This document shows, in pieces, positions 9,153-18,488 of a stretch of DNA of 40,852 nt. Under the pieces are notes generated by a model that saw nothing but the letters and a program-made list of their open reading frames with translations, searched no databases and had not been told where the DNA came from. Both the position numbers and the translations under genes were made by a program. This DNA is from Lentilactobacillus kefiri (GTDB taxonomy: Bacteria; Bacillota; Bacilli; Lactobacillales; Lactobacillaceae), in NCBI RefSeq assembly GCF_007989105.1, contig NZ_BJVK01000016.1:1-40852 (forward strand), written 5' to 3'. How positions within the stretch are numbered: position 1 is the first letter of the stretch; each line of letters opens with the position of its first letter.

Positions 9153-10127
9153 ATGGAATTATTTGAAAGTCTGAAGCAAAAGATCAAGGGTAAGAATATC
9201 AGTATCGTTTTCCCAGAAGGTGATGACGTCCGAATCCTTGGCGCAGCAAGTCGTTTGGCCAAGGATGGCCTGGTTAACCCAATTATTTTGGGTGCCAAGG
9301 AAACTGTTGAAAAAGTTGCTAAAGATGCTGACATTGATTTGAGTAATCTTGAAATTATTGATTATCTCAACCAACCAGCCGATCAAATTGATGAAATGGT
9401 GTCTGCAATTGTTGAACGCCGTAAGGGTAAAACCGACGAAGCCAAGGCCCGTCAGTGGTTAAAGGATCCTAACTACTTTGGAACCACGCTGGTATACATG
9501 AATAAAATCAACGGAATGGTTTCCGGAGCCAATCATCCAACCGGCGATACGGTTCGACCTGCTTTACAAATTATTAAAACAAAGCCCGGTGTTAAATTAA
9601 TCAGTGGTGCATTCATTATGCAAAAGGGTGATGAGCGTTACTTATTTGCAGACTGTGCAATTAACCTTGACCCAGATGCAAATGCCCTTGCCGAAATTGC
9701 TGTTGAAAGTGGTAAGGTTGCCAAGACCTTTGATATCGATCCTAAAGTTGCTTTACTAAGCTTCTCAACCAAAGGCTCTGCAAAGGGTGACATGGTCACC
9801 AAAGTTCAAGAAGCAACCAAGTTAGCTCAAGAACAAGCCCCAGACATGGCAATTGATGGTGAGATGCAGTTTGATGCAGCCTTTGTGCCAACCGTTGCTG
9901 AGAAAAAGGCACCAGGTTCAAAAGTTGCCGGTAAAGCAACTGTCTTCGTATTCCCAGAATTACAATCAGGAAACATTGGCTATAAGATTGCCCAAAGATT
10001 CGGTGGCTTTGAAGCCATTGGACCTATTTTACAAGGGTTAAACAAACCAGTTTCAGATCTGTCACGAGGCAGTAACGATGAAGACGTTTATAAAGTGGCT
10101 ATCATCACAGCTGCTCAAGCATTATAA
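9153..10127 (+). CDS. pta: Phosphate acetyltransferase
   Basis: This enzyme interconverts acetyl-CoA and acetyl phosphate in the cytoplasm, linking the phosphoketolase and pyruvate routes to ATP or acetyl-CoA supply. The 324-residue length is that of the short single-domain Pta. Conserved stretches include VFPEGDDVRILGAA, NYFGTTLVYM, SGANHPTGDTVRPALQI and the C-terminal FPELQSGNIGYKIAQRFGG and PVSDLSRG motifs. The ATG at 9153 has GGAGG 8 bases upstream. A terminator follows before tsaE. I see no cre site in the short gap between ung and pta. Confidence 0.95.
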   Translation: MELFESLKQKIKGKNISIVFPEGDDVRILGAASRLAKDGLVNPIILGAKETVEKVAKDADIDLSNLEIIDYLNQPADQIDEMVSAIVERRKGKTDEAKARQWLKDPNYFGTTLVYMNKINGMVSGANHPTGDTVRPALQIIKTKPGVKLISGAFIMQKGDERYLFADCAINLDPDANALAEIAVESGKVAKTFDIDPKVALLSFSTKGSAKGDMVTKVQEATKLAQEQAPDMAIDGEMQFDAAFVPTVAEKKAPGSKVAGKATVFVFPELQSGNIGYKIAQRFGGFEAIGPILQGLNKPVSDLSRGSNDEDVYKVAIITAAQAL

Positions 10128-10147
10128 TAGTGATAAATAAACAGGAT

Positions 10148-10190
10148 AGGATTGTGACGGAGACTCTTTCTGGTCACAATCCTTCCTTTT
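10148..10190 (+). terminator. Rho-independent terminator after pta
   Basis: AGGATTGTGAC (10148-10158) pairs perfectly with GTCACAATCCT (10173-10183) around a 14-base loop, and a T-rich tract follows. It separates ung-pta from tsaE. Confidence 0.85.
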
Positions 10191-10209
10191 TGAATGAGGT
10201 GATTTAAGC

Positions 10210-10680
10210 GTGTCAAATACAATAAAGGTTGAATCAGCAGAACAAACCATGGCAATCGGTGAGAAGTTGGCGCCATATTTACAGCCACAAGATTTGATCT
10301 TACTCGACGGTGATCTGGGTGCCGGTAAAACCACGTTTACTAAAGGATTAGCAAAGGGATTGGGCATTACCAAGCCTATCAAGAGCCCAACCTTTACAAT
10401 TATTCGTGAATACCAAGACGGTCGAATCCCGTTGTATCACATGGATGTTTACCGTTTGGAAGAAGGCGGCGGAGATGACTTGGGCCTTGAAGAATATTTC
10501 AATGGTGACGGCGTCAATGTCGTTGAATGGTCAAAGTTTGTCGCCGATGAGCTGCCCGATAAATATTTGAGAATCATTTTTCGACGGGACGATTCCCAGG
10601 GAGATAACGTCAGAACCCTGACCTTTGAAGCAAAGGGCGATCGATTCGAAAAAATGATCACTGACATTCTTGGTAAATAA
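10210..10680 (+). CDS. tsaE: tRNA threonylcarbamoyladenosine biosynthesis ATPase TsaE
   Basis: TsaE is the small P-loop ATPase that helps the TsaB-TsaD complex make t6A at position 37 of ANN-decoding tRNAs. The Walker A motif GDLGAGKTTFTKG lies near residues 36-48, and KSPTFTIIREY and HMDVYRL follow as in the family. The start is GTG at 10210 with GAGGTGA (10196-10202) upstream. The 156-residue length is normal. tsaB and tsaD are not in this window. A GNAT acetyltransferase follows 21 bases on, where many bacteria carry rimI near tsa genes. Confidence 0.93.
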   Translation: MSNTIKVESAEQTMAIGEKLAPYLQPQDLILLDGDLGAGKTTFTKGLAKGLGITKPIKSPTFTIIREYQDGRIPLYHMDVYRLEEGGGDDLGLEEYFNGDGVNVVEWSKFVADELPDKYLRIIFRRDDSQGDNVRTLTFEAKGDRFEKMITDILGK

Positions 10681-10701
10681 AGATAGGAAGCGAGTCCCGA
10701 T

Positions 10702-11205
10702 TTGGCAGAAGAAATCAACTTTCGATTAGCTGAGCCCAAAGATGGCCAGGCAATTCTCGACCTTCTTAAAGTGCTGCAAAACGAGTCTGATACATTCCTC
10801 GTGGATTCTGATCTTGATGAGATCACTGGAAAAGACGAAGCCCAGCAAATTAATTTCATTAATCACTCGCTGACGAATTTAATCGCCGTTGCGGAATATA
10901 AGACAGAGTTGATCGGCATTGTGACGGTCGACAATCTCAAGGCAGACGTTGGCGAAGTTGGGGTCGCCGTTCTTGCCGGCTATCAAGGTTATTCAATTGG
11001 AACCACCTTGATGGAACTGGCAATTGATTGGGGAACCGATTTTAGTTCCTTGGATAAGCTGGTATTGACCGTTTTTACCGAAAACAAGCCGGCAATTCAT
11101 ATCTATCACAAAGTGGGTTTTCATGATACGGGTAAATTGCTGCAGGATGGCCGTGAAGTGATCACGATGGAAAAGTTAATCTCAAATAAATCGAAAAAAG
11201 ATTGA
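10702..11205 (+). CDS. GNAT-family N-acetyltransferase
   Basis: This is a 167-residue cytoplasmic acetyltransferase. The GNAT core is visible: a hydrophobic strand LIAVAEYKTELIGIVTVD, then the acetyl-CoA site AVLAGYQGYSIGTTLMELAIDW in the place of the usual R/QxxGxG/A loop, then LVLTVFTENKPAIHIYHKVGFHDTG typical of motif B. The start is TTG at 10702; AGGAAG (10685-10690) is 11 bases upstream, slightly far. It probably shares a transcript with tsaE. It could acetylate a protein N-terminus or a small molecule; the substrate cannot be read from the sequence. Confidence 0.82.
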   Translation: MAEEINFRLAEPKDGQAILDLLKVLQNESDTFLVDSDLDEITGKDEAQQINFINHSLTNLIAVAEYKTELIGIVTVDNLKADVGEVGVAVLAGYQGYSIGTTLMELAIDWGTDFSSLDKLVLTVFTENKPAIHIYHKVGFHDTGKLLQDGREVITMEKLISNKSKKD

Positions 11206-11237
11206 AAATTGGGGAATTCCCAGTTTTCAATCTTTTT
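11194..11237. terminator. Bidirectional terminator overlapping two convergent stop codons
   Basis: AAAAAAGATTGAAAA (from 11194) pairs with TTTTCAATCTTTTTT (to 11237), extended inward by TTGGG/CCCAG around a GAATTC centre. The stem contains the stop codon of the acetyltransferase gene and touches that of the opposing exonuclease gene. Confidence 0.88.
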
Positions 11238-11770
11238 TAAATGGCTTTTACAAAACTTGTCAGCATGTCACTGCCAAACTGTTGTTGTTCGGTTAATAAT
11301 ATATTGGCACAGGCAACACTATCATCTAATGCGTTATGGTGATGTTCCAAAACAATATTTAATTTATCACAAAGGGTATTCAATTTATGATTTTCCAAAT
11401 TGGGATAAAATTGCTTCGAAGTTCTTAATGTATCCAACGTTAAATAATGTGGTGGCGTGACTTGATAACGTTCCAAAGTGCGTTTTAAAACACTGTTATC
11501 AAAAGAAGCATTGTGGGCAATCACCAGTTTATTGGCAGTAAAAAGAGGGGCAATATGCTGCCAAACCTCTGGAAATGTTGGGGAATCTGCGACGTCACGT
11601 TCATGTATCCCATGGACGTTGATATTTCGCCAGCTGAACGGCATTTCCGGATTGATTAATGAATAAAATTCATGTGTAATTTGATTATCTCGAACAATGG
11701 CCAACGCAATTGAACAGGCACTGGCTCTCTTTGCATTTGCGGTTTCAAAATCCATCGCAACAAAATTCAT
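11237..11770 (-). CDS. DEDDh-type 3'-5' exonuclease (DnaQ-like)
   Basis: This is a free-standing proofreading-type exonuclease of about 177 residues. The metal-binding residues are all present: DFET in motif I, HNASFDNSVL in motif II, and HNALDDS in motif III. The sequence resembles the exonuclease segment of PolC and small stand-alone exonucleases of Firmicutes. The ATG at 11770 has GAGGTG about 6 bases upstream; a GTG three codons earlier overlaps that site. It converges on the GNAT gene and diverges from murB. The role is probably DNA or RNA end trimming in repair; the substrate is not determined here. Confidence 0.85.
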   Translation of the reverse strand: MNFVAMDFETANAKRASACSIALAIVRDNQITHEFYSLINPEMPFSWRNINVHGIHERDVADSPTFPEVWQHIAPLFTANKLVIAHNASFDNSVLKRTLERYQVTPPHYLTLDTLRTSKQFYPNLENHKLNTLCDKLNIVLEHHHNALDDSVACANILLTEQQQFGSDMLTSFVKAI

Positions 11771-11908
11771 AATTTTCACCTCAAGTTAATCACATTGTAC
11801 AAAGAACCTTCAAAAAACGCAACCAGACTGCATTCGGTTCTCATCATACATTCATGGGGATTTTCGTGTTAAACTTATAATATATGTTTTGAAATAGAGG
11901 AATTGAAA

Positions 11909-12823
11909 ATGATGCAATCAAAAACCATTGTAAATTTGTACCCTGAAATCGATATTTTATTGGATGAACCATTGTCCAAATACACCCATACTTTAACTGG
12001 CGGACCAGCCGACATATTGGCGTTTCCCAAGTCAATTAAAGAATGTCAGGACTTGTTGGATTACGCAAACGACCATTCATTACCTGTCACGGTTGTTGGG
12101 AACGCCAGTAATTTAATCGTCAAAGATGGCGGTATTCGCGGCTTAACCATGATCTTAACCAAGATGAACAAGATTACGTCCCATGAGAACCTGGTCGTTG
12201 CCGATGCCGGTGCCGCTTTGATTGATGTCACCAAAGCTGCCCAGGCAAATTCACTGACCGGAGTCGAATTTGCTGCCGGAATTCCTGGAAGTGTTGGGGG
12301 AGCCGTTTATATGAACGCCGGTGCTTATGGTGGTGAAATTGAAAATGTTGTTGTCGGCGCCGAAGTTTTAACACCGGACAATCACATTATTCATTTGGAT
12401 CATGAGCAGTTGGACTTTGGCTATCGTCACTGCAGTGTTCAGGAAAATCATCAAATTGTGATTTCGGCTACTTTTTCACTGGAAACCGGAATTGCTGAAA
12501 AAATTCAAAAACAAATGGATCATTTAAATGCGTTACGGGCATCGAAACAGCCACTTGATCTGCCATCTTGCGGAAGCGTCTTTAAGCGTCCAAAAGGCTA
12601 TTTTGCCGGAAAGTTGATTCATGATTCCGGATTACAGGGATTTCAGATTGGCGGTGCTCAAGTATCGTTAAAACATGCCGGGTTTATCGTCAATGTTGAT
12701 GGTGCAACGGCAACTGATTATTTAAAAGTCATTGCTCACGTCCAACAGACTGTTTTCAATAAATTTGGCGTTCATTTGGAGACCGAAGTCAGAATCATTG
12801 GTGAAGACCCCAAATCAAATTAG
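11909..12823 (+). CDS. murB: UDP-N-acetylenolpyruvoylglucosamine reductase
   Basis: MurB is the FAD- and NADPH-dependent enzyme that makes UDP-MurNAc, the second committed step of peptidoglycan precursor synthesis. FAD-site motifs are [15 protein letters not shown] and [20 protein letters not shown]. The C-terminal CGSVFKRP holds the catalytic serine and fits the shorter type found in Firmicutes. The ATG at 11909 has AGAGG (11896-11900) 8 bases upstream; TTG 11903 and ATG 11912 are poorer. A TATAAT at 11876-11881 is a likely -10. The antiporter gene starts 13 bases after the stop. Confidence 0.95.
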   Translation: MMQSKTIVNLYPEIDILLDEPLSKYTHTLTGGPADILAFPKSIKECQDLLDYANDHSLPVTVVGNASNLIVKDGGIRGLTMILTKMNKITSHENLVVADAGAALIDVTKAAQANSLTGVEFAAGIPGSVGGAVYMNAGAYGGEIENVVVGAEVLTPDNHIIHLDHEQLDFGYRHCSVQENHQIVISATFSLETGIAEKIQKQMDHLNALRASKQPLDLPSCGSVFKRPKGYFAGKLIHDSGLQGFQIGGAQVSLKHAGFIVNVDGATATDYLKVIAHVQQTVFNKFGVHLETEVRIIGEDPKSN

Positions 12824-12836
12824 GAGTTGGTAATGC

Positions 12837-14978
12837 GTGCACATCCTTGAAGCTGTCATTTTACTGATGACATTGGTTGTTTTTTCCAATGTTGTCGATC
12901 ACTTTGTTCCATCTGTTCCAGTCAGTTTGATTCAAGTCGTCTTGGGGCTTGGAGCTGCTTTGATTATGAACGTTACCATCCCCTTGGAAACCGACTGGTT
13001 CTTACTGTTATTTATCGCGCCATTGCTTTTTAACGATGGGCGCAGGTTCCCGAAAAAGGAGCTTTGGAAGCTTCGGGGTCCCATTTTGGCCAATGCAATT
13101 GTATTGGTCTTTTTGACGACGATCCTTGGTGGACTGCTTTTTCACTTATTGATTCCAACAATGCCGTTTTCTGTCAGCTTTGCGTTGGCAGCCATCCTGT
13201 CGCCAACCGATCCGGTTGCCGTTCAATCAATTTCTAAAAGAGCCAAGCTTCCCGAAGGAATTTTGCACATTGTCAGTGGTGAAAGCTTAATTAACGATGC
13301 CAGTGGCCTGATTGCCTTTAAATATGCAATTGCGGCTACTGTCACCGGTGTTTTTTCAATCAAGACGGCGGCAATTGATTTCGTTTATATCAGTATTATG
13401 GGATTCATTTCCGGTTTAATTGTCATGGGGCTCATTTTACTGATGGAAAATTGGCTGTACCGTCAGGGGATTAACGATGTGATCTTTAGTACGGTATTGC
13501 AGGTGACAACCCCATTTGTTGTTTACCTTGTGACCGAGGAATTTCTACATGCTTCCGGCGTTATTGCCGTTGTGACAGCCGGAATTATTTTTCACTTTTA
13601 CGGAACTGCGCCAGATCGCAGTCAACCCGAGTTAAAACTGGTCAGTGAGAAAACTTGGGATATCATTATTTATACCCTTAACGGAATTGTGTTTCTGATT
13701 CTTGGAATCGAACTTCCGTTGGCCACCACCAATGTCATTCAAAATAACCGGATTAATACTTTCAGTGCCCTTGGGATTTCATTTGTGGCCTGGTTTATTC
13801 TGCTGGCGATCCGTGTCATTTGGATTTATGGGTACCAAGCTTTTACGAGTATTCGGTCCCAGAAAATCGAGTCACTCAAAACCAAAGAAATGCCGACCTT
13901 TAAGGCGGCACTTCTCGCTGGTCTCTCTGGTGTTCGAGGGGCGGTAACCATGGCCGGAGTGCTTTCAATTCCAATGGCCGTTGAAAATGGTCTGCCATTT
14001 CCGTCCAGATCACTGGCATTGTTCGTGGCCGCGGGGGTTATCATTATTTCCCTGGTGGTTGCCACGGTGATGCTGCCGTTGATTTCTGAAGATAAAGCAC
14101 CTTTGTTAACCCGTGCCAATTCGACGGATGGACCTGATGAACTGGATGCCGACGGCCTTGACGATGAGGATGAAGAAGACGATGAAGAGACAAAATATAT
14201 TTCAGAGGATGAAGCCCGAGTGTACATTATGAAGCTGGCCGTTCAGCGAATTGAAGAGGAACGTCGGCCAAATAATCAAAAAGAAGCTTTTGATCTGATT
14301 TTGGATTATCAATTTTTAATCCGTCGGCTTGAACTTAAGCTTCAGGACAAAAAAGAAATGGATTCAATTATCTCTGATGAGCTGGCGCTTCGAAGAGTGG
14401 CTTTACGTGGTGAACGGGCTGCCGTTCAAAAATTATACGACGATCAGAAGATTTCCAAACAGGCATATTTGATTGCCACAGCCAAGCTGCAGCGTTTGGA
14501 GAATCGGATGATTCATTCAATCGGTCATAAAATTAAGCTTGGCCATGGGACTGCCCGCAATTTTGTAAAGCTGCGAAATCGAATTTCATTGTGGCTCATT
14601 CGTCATAACACTGATGAAGATATATCGGATGAACTGGCGTTGATTCAACGTGAGCAGGCCAAAGCTGCAATCTCAGCGTTGTCGGATTACTTTGCCCGGG
14701 ATGATATTGACAATCAGCGATTTGACAGCCAGTCTGTCTACCATTTGATTGTCCATTACCGTAACCAGATCGAGTTAGCTAAGGTTCATTCCAAAAAGCA
14801 AACTAAAAATCAGGCGATGAACTATCAAAGCTTGAGAATCAAAGCTTTGGCGGCTGAACGTGAAGGCGTGCAGGTTTTACTGGAGCAGGGTAACATTGAT
14901 TGGTCAATGGCAGCCCATCTCCGACAATATATTAACTATTCTGAAACAGTTTTGATTATGGATTACCAAAACCAGTAG
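12837..14978 (+). CDS. CPA1-type Na+/H+ antiporter (NhaP/NhaK-like) with long cytoplasmic tail
   Basis: This 713-residue membrane protein has about 12 helices in residues 1-425. The ion-binding core SPTDPVAV and the following SGESLINDASGL are the CPA1 signatures for Na+(K+)/H+ exchange. A very acidic linker (about 437-455, mostly Asp and Glu) leads to a helical cytoplasmic domain of about 255 residues, much longer than the tail of minimal antiporters. The start is GTG at 12837 with AGGAG upstream; an out-of-frame ATG at 12833 is a distractor. It lies between murB and a tyrosine phosphatase, with gaps of 13 and 11 bases, suggesting one operon. Likely roles are pH and sodium tolerance. The tail has no RCK_C domain that I can see. 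Confidence 0.88.
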   Translation: MHILEAVILLMTLVVFSNVVDHFVPSVPVSLIQVVLGLGAALIMNVTIPLETDWFLLLFIAPLLFNDGRRFPKKELWKLRGPILANAIVLVFLTTILGGLLFHLLIPTMPFSVSFALAAILSPTDPVAVQSISKRAKLPEGILHIVSGESLINDASGLIAFKYAIAATVTGVFSIKTAAIDFVYISIMGFISGLIVMGLILLMENWLYRQGINDVIFSTVLQVTTPFVVYLVTEEFLHASGVIAVVTAGIIFHFYGTAPDRSQPELKLVSEKTWDIIIYTLNGIVFLILGIELPLATTNVIQNNRINTFSALGISFVAWFILLAIRVIWIYGYQAFTSIRSQKIESLKTKEMPTFKAALLAGLSGVRGAVTMAGVLSIPMAVENGLPFPSRSLALFVAAGVIIISLVVATVMLPLISEDKAPLLTRANSTDGPDELDADGLDDEDEEDDEETKYISEDEARVYIMKLAVQRIEEERRPNNQKEAFDLILDYQFLIRRLELKLQDKKEMDSIISDELALRRVALRGERAAVQKLYDDQKISKQAYLIATAKLQRLENRMIHSIGHKIKLGHGTARNFVKLRNRISLWLIRHNTDEDISDELALIQREQAKAAISALSDYFARDDIDNQRFDSQSVYHLIVHYRNQIELAKVHSKKQTKNQAMNYQSLRIKALAAEREGVQVLLEQGNIDWSMAAHLRQYINYSETVLIMDYQNQ

Positions 14979-14989
14979 GGGGAATATTG

Positions 14990-15742
14990 ATGAATGACAA
15001 AGGACTTATCAATTTTAGAGATATTGGTGGACTGAAGGTTCCAACCGGGGTGTTGCGTCCGGACTACTTTTATCGAAGCGGCCAGATTTCCGGCATTACG
15101 CCAGAGCAATCGGAATTTTTGCAAAATGACTGTCGGATAAGGGACGTTTACGACTTTCGAAGTACCGACGAAGTCGAACAGGCGCCGGATACTGATCTTG
15201 TACATGCCAAATATTATCATATCGATATCTTGTCTGATAAAACATCCAATGGTGCCAGTTTGGGCGCAATGATCACCGATGGCAGTCAGGTTCGCCAGAA
15301 TATGCTTAAAACCTATGAATCGATTGTTTTGAGTGAATCTGCCCGAAAAGGTTACCATGACTTTATGATGGGGTTACTAAGTGATAATGCCCCAATTTTA
15401 TTTCATTGTTTTGCGGGTAAAGATCGCACCGGGTTTGCGGCTGCGGTCATTCTCAGAGGTGCCGGTGCCGATGATCAGCAAATTATGGATGATTATATGC
15501 TCACTAATAAGCTGCGTGTTCAGGCCAATAAGGACATCCTGAATCGATTCAAGAGTGAAATGAATCAGCAACAGCTTGATAATCTGCACACTGCTTTAAT
15601 GGTGGATAGCGATTATTTGAAGCACGCTCAAGATGTTTTACTGGATCACTTTGGGACGTTTGATCATTATCTGCAGAATGGCCTGGATCTGCCAAGCGAC
15701 TATATTGCGCAATTTAGAAATAAATTTGTGGTCAAATCATAA
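14990..15742 (+). CDS. Tyrosine-protein phosphatase (Y_phosphatase3 family)
   Basis: This 250-residue soluble phosphatase carries the CX5R P-loop CFAGKDRTG (Cys about 140, Arg about 146). It also has the N-terminal NFRDIGG and YRSGQISGITPEQ segments typical of the family that includes Listeria LipA-type enzymes. No signal peptide is visible, so it acts in the cytoplasm, on phosphotyrosine proteins or phosphoinositides; the natural substrate cannot be told. The ATG at 14990 is preceded by GGGGGA (14978-14983), which overlaps the stop of the antiporter gene, so translation may be coupled. Confidence 0.87.
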   Translation: MNDKGLINFRDIGGLKVPTGVLRPDYFYRSGQISGITPEQSEFLQNDCRIRDVYDFRSTDEVEQAPDTDLVHAKYYHIDILSDKTSNGASLGAMITDGSQVRQNMLKTYESIVLSESARKGYHDFMMGLLSDNAPILFHCFAGKDRTGFAAAVILRGAGADDQQIMDDYMLTNKLRVQANKDILNRFKSEMNQQQLDNLHTALMVDSDYLKHAQDVLLDHFGTFDHYLQNGLDLPSDYIAQFRNKFVVKS

Positions 15743-15754
15743 ATTTGGCAAACG

Positions 15755-15798
15755 AAAAGGGATGCAACCTGTCAGTAGTGACGGTTCACATCCCTTTT
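15755..15798. terminator. Bidirectional terminator between phosphatase and DUF1361 gene
   Basis: AAAAGGGATG (15755-15764) pairs with CATCCCTTTT (15789-15798). Inner pairs AACC/GGTT and GTCA/TGAC extend the stem. A and T runs flank both ends, suiting the two convergent genes. Confidence 0.85.
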
Positions 15799-15799
15799 A

Positions 15800-16450
15800 T
15801 TACTTTCTTGGATTCTGAATTAATTTAAGTGTGTAGTAAAATACTAACTGGACGATTGTTAACAGCACAATGAACACAACTGCCGGACGACTCCACATAT
15901 TCATTAACGGCCGAATAAACAACTCCGGCGTTAGGAATAGGTAAACGGTGTGAATTCGTAAAAAGCGGCCAATAAAGATTCCAATTGACGTCAAGATTGT
16001 CAGGCCAACGACGACGGTGTGCTTGATCAAAATGTGTTTGGCATGAATTCTCGCGGTGATTGCGTTGGCAACTGTATCCAATCCCCATAATCCCAGTAGC
16101 GTCGAAAACAGTGTTGAAATTAACAGTAACGCGAATTTGAACCACATGACATCATCTAATCTAAGCAATCCATTGATGCCATAAGGATTTAACAACGATA
16201 AGTGGAACAAATCCGTTAACAAATAGGGTGTGTTTGGATAAAACAACAGCCAGATGATGATTATCACCCAGAAAAGCAGGCCGTTTTTCGGCTTGCCCAC
16301 ATCAATGTGGAAGCTGAGCTCAATTGGGATATACGCCAAAAATGTATTGAGCACTAAAAAGTTAAACGGGGGCGTTTTTAAATATAAATACAATCCTGCC
16401 ATCCAGATAAGAAATAATCCCCGGACAAGCCATTTATTTTTCGTATTCAC
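15800..16450 (-). CDS. DUF1361 integral membrane protein
   Basis: This 216-residue protein has six or seven predicted membrane helices. The segments NTFLAYIPIELS and WLLFYPNTPYLLTDLFHL match the recognisable core of the DUF1361 family, whose function is unknown. The start is GTG at 16450. An AGGGGG site about 7 bases upstream supports it better than the GAGG that touches the codon. It runs opposite to its neighbours, between the murB operon and the c-di-AMP operon. Confidence 0.8.
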   Translation of the reverse strand: MNTKNKWLVRGLFLIWMAGLYLYLKTPPFNFLVLNTFLAYIPIELSFHIDVGKPKNGLLFWVIIIIWLLFYPNTPYLLTDLFHLSLLNPYGINGLLRLDDVMWFKFALLLISTLFSTLLGLWGLDTVANAITARIHAKHILIKHTVVVGLTILTSIGIFIGRFLRIHTVYLFLTPELFIRPLMNMWSRPAVVFIVLLTIVQLVFYYTLKLIQNPRK

Positions 16451-16567
16451 CTCAAAACCCCCTCACACTTTAATTAAACTATTTTTTGACGGTAAATACC
16501 ATTAATAATTTAGAGTTCAAGACATTTTTAATGATTTATTTAAACATCACCGGAATTTTCAATCGAT

Positions 16568-16597
16568 TATCAGTTTCATACGGTAGAATGATATAAT
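16568..16597 (+). promoter_or_regulatory. Promoter of the cdaA-cdaR-glmM operon
   Basis: TATAAT at 16592-16597 is preceded by TGA, giving an extended -10 (TGnTATAAT). A TTATCA at 16568-16573 may act as a weak -35 with an 18-base spacer. Confidence 0.7.
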
Positions 16598-16627
16598 ATT
16601 TTTGAAAACTAATTAAGGGAGAGCGCA

Positions 16628-17470
16628 ATGAATTGGTCTAATATTTTTACGTTACATAATTTTACGAGCCTGATTGATATTTTTGCAGTCTGGTTCCTAA
16701 TATATAATTTGCTTTTAATTGTTCGTGATACCAAAGCCGTCCAGCTTTTGCGCGGAATTGTTCTGATTTTAATTGTTAAAATTATCAGTGCATACACTGG
16801 GCTCTCGACCTTGTCGTGGATAATGGACCAGGTGATCAATTGGGGAGTTATCGGTCTGATTGTTATTTTTCAGCCTGAAATTCGTCGAGGCTTGGAACAC
16901 CTTGGCCGCGGATCCCTTTTTGTGAAGGGCCGAAAGGAAAACGAAAACGCCCAAAAAATGATTACCGCGTTGGACAGAGCCATTCAGTACATGTCCAAGC
17001 GGCGAATTGGGGCGTTGATTACCATGCAGATGAATACCGGTTTGGAAGAATATATTGAAACCGGTATTGATTTGGACGCTGATGTCAGTGGGGAACTGCT
17101 CATCAACATTTTTATTCCAAACACACCACTGCATGATGGTGCCGTCATTATTAAAAATAATCGGATCGCCGCAGCGGCTGCCTATTTACCGCTGTCACAG
17201 AGTAACCTGATTCCAAAGGAACTTGGGACCCGACACCGGGCCGCCGTCGGAATTTCCGAATTGACCGATGCCATGACCGTTGTCATTTCAGAAGAAACCG
17301 GGGAAGTTTCAATTACTCAAAATAATGAGTTGCTCCGTGGGATGACCCGTGATGACTACTTGAAGTATTTCAAGAATCAGTTGATTACGCCTGAGGATGA
17401 ACAAACTCACAAAACGCTTCTTAATACAGTCTCCAGCTTTATTGACAAGCATTTTAAAGGAGGCCGGTAA
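16628..17470 (+). CDS. cdaA: Diadenylate cyclase CdaA
   Basis: CdaA makes cyclic di-AMP from two ATP at the membrane. Three N-terminal membrane helices (about 1-75) lead to the DAC domain. The catalytic DGA motif lies in LHDGAVII (about residues 167-169), with the partner RHR in GTRHRAAVG (about 202-204). The 280-residue length is normal. The ATG at 16628 has GGGAGAG upstream. It heads the conserved operon cdaA-cdaR-glmM; the gap to cdaR is 2 bases and the cdaR ribosome site lies inside the cdaA coding end. c-di-AMP controls potassium, osmolyte and wall balance in Firmicutes. Confidence 0.96.
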   Translation: MNWSNIFTLHNFTSLIDIFAVWFLIYNLLLIVRDTKAVQLLRGIVLILIVKIISAYTGLSTLSWIMDQVINWGVIGLIVIFQPEIRRGLEHLGRGSLFVKGRKENENAQKMITALDRAIQYMSKRRIGALITMQMNTGLEEYIETGIDLDADVSGELLINIFIPNTPLHDGAVIIKNNRIAAAAAYLPLSQSNLIPKELGTRHRAAVGISELTDAMTVVISEETGEVSITQNNELLRGMTRDDYLKYFKNQLITPEDEQTHKTLLNTVSSFIDKHFKGGR

Positions 17471-17472
17471 TT

Positions 17473-18438
17473 ATGAAACAATGGCTCTTTAAAAATTGGG
17501 CGTACCGGCTGCTGTCATTATTCTTCGCTATTTTACTGTTTATGTATGTCGGCAGTACGCGAACCAGCACTACTAACAGTCAGTCCGGAAGCAATAATTC
17601 GACTTCATTAACATCCAATCGCTCGCAAACATTTTCTGTTCCGCTTTCCTTAACGGTCAACAGCAATAAATACTTTGTTACCGGGTACCCGCAAAAAGTC
17701 AAAGTTCATTTGGCTGGCCCGTCAGCTTTGGTTACCACGACTGCCAATACCCAGAATTTTAAAGCTTATGCGGACCTTTCCAAGTTGGGAGTCGGACGGC
17801 ATACCGTTCGGATTCAACAAGAAGGGTTAAATAATGATTTGAGATATCGCTTCGAACCGGCTACAATAAAAGTTGATATTCAGCCACGAGAAACCGTGAC
17901 CTATCCATTGAAAGTCAAATACTCACAAAGAAACATTGCCTCGGGATACCAGGCAGGCGATGCGAATGCGGACGTGAAGAACGTCAAGATTACCGGTGCT
18001 TCGGATCAGATTAATCGAATTAAGTCTGTCGTTGCCCAGTTAAATGTTCCTCAAAATGCCAAATCGTCAATTTCAAGTCAGGCAATCATTGAGGCTCTTG
18101 ATGCCAAGCAGAATACGGTTAATGTTGTAATCACACCAGCCACCGCTGATGTGACGCTCCCAATCACGCCGGGAAACAGCAAAGAGTTGCCTATTAAGCT
18201 GGAACCTAAGGGAATTACCGATGATAACGAAAGCTTCACTTTAACATCGGATACCAAGCGGGTTAGAGTATTTGGAACCAAATCGGAATTGGATAAGCTG
18301 AGTTCGGTTAAGGTTGAAGTTGACACCAGTGATGTCACTAAAACCAAGACTAAGAGCGTCATGCTCGATTCCAAGTTGAATAGTGTTAAAGGTTTTGATC
18401 CAGAAAAAATTGTGGTTAAAATCACCAGAAATAATTAG
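17473..18438 (+). CDS. cdaR: CdaA regulatory protein CdaR (YbbR-domain protein)
   Basis: This 321-residue extracytoplasmic regulator is tethered by one N-terminal helix (about residues 11-27). A Ser/Thr/Asn-rich linker precedes three YbbR repeats, recognisable by repeated VKVHLAGPSALV, VKNVKITGASDQI and VRVFGTKSELD elements. CdaR binds CdaA and tunes c-di-AMP output. The ATG at 17473 has AAAGGAGG upstream. Firmicute CdaR proteins often have four YbbR domains; the fourth is not evident here. Confidence 0.92.
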   Translation: MKQWLFKNWAYRLLSLFFAILLFMYVGSTRTSTTNSQSGSNNSTSLTSNRSQTFSVPLSLTVNSNKYFVTGYPQKVKVHLAGPSALVTTTANTQNFKAYADLSKLGVGRHTVRIQQEGLNNDLRYRFEPATIKVDIQPRETVTYPLKVKYSQRNIASGYQAGDANADVKNVKITGASDQINRIKSVVAQLNVPQNAKSSISSQAIIEALDAKQNTVNVVITPATADVTLPITPGNSKELPIKLEPKGITDDNESFTLTSDTKRVRVFGTKSELDKLSSVKVEVDTSDVTKTKTKSVMLDSKLNSVKGFDPEKIVVKITRNN

Positions 18439-18488
18439 TAAATGGCTAGTAAAAAATAATATGGAAACTGAAATGAGGAATTTTTAAA

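Noticed and set aside
9083-9386. Minus-strand frames across the pta start
   Set aside because: They overlap a certain gene, lack ribosome sites and give no recognisable product.
13826-14227. 133-codon minus-strand frame with a Ser-rich run
   Set aside because: The Ser run is the complement of the Asp/Glu codons in the acidic linker of the antiporter.
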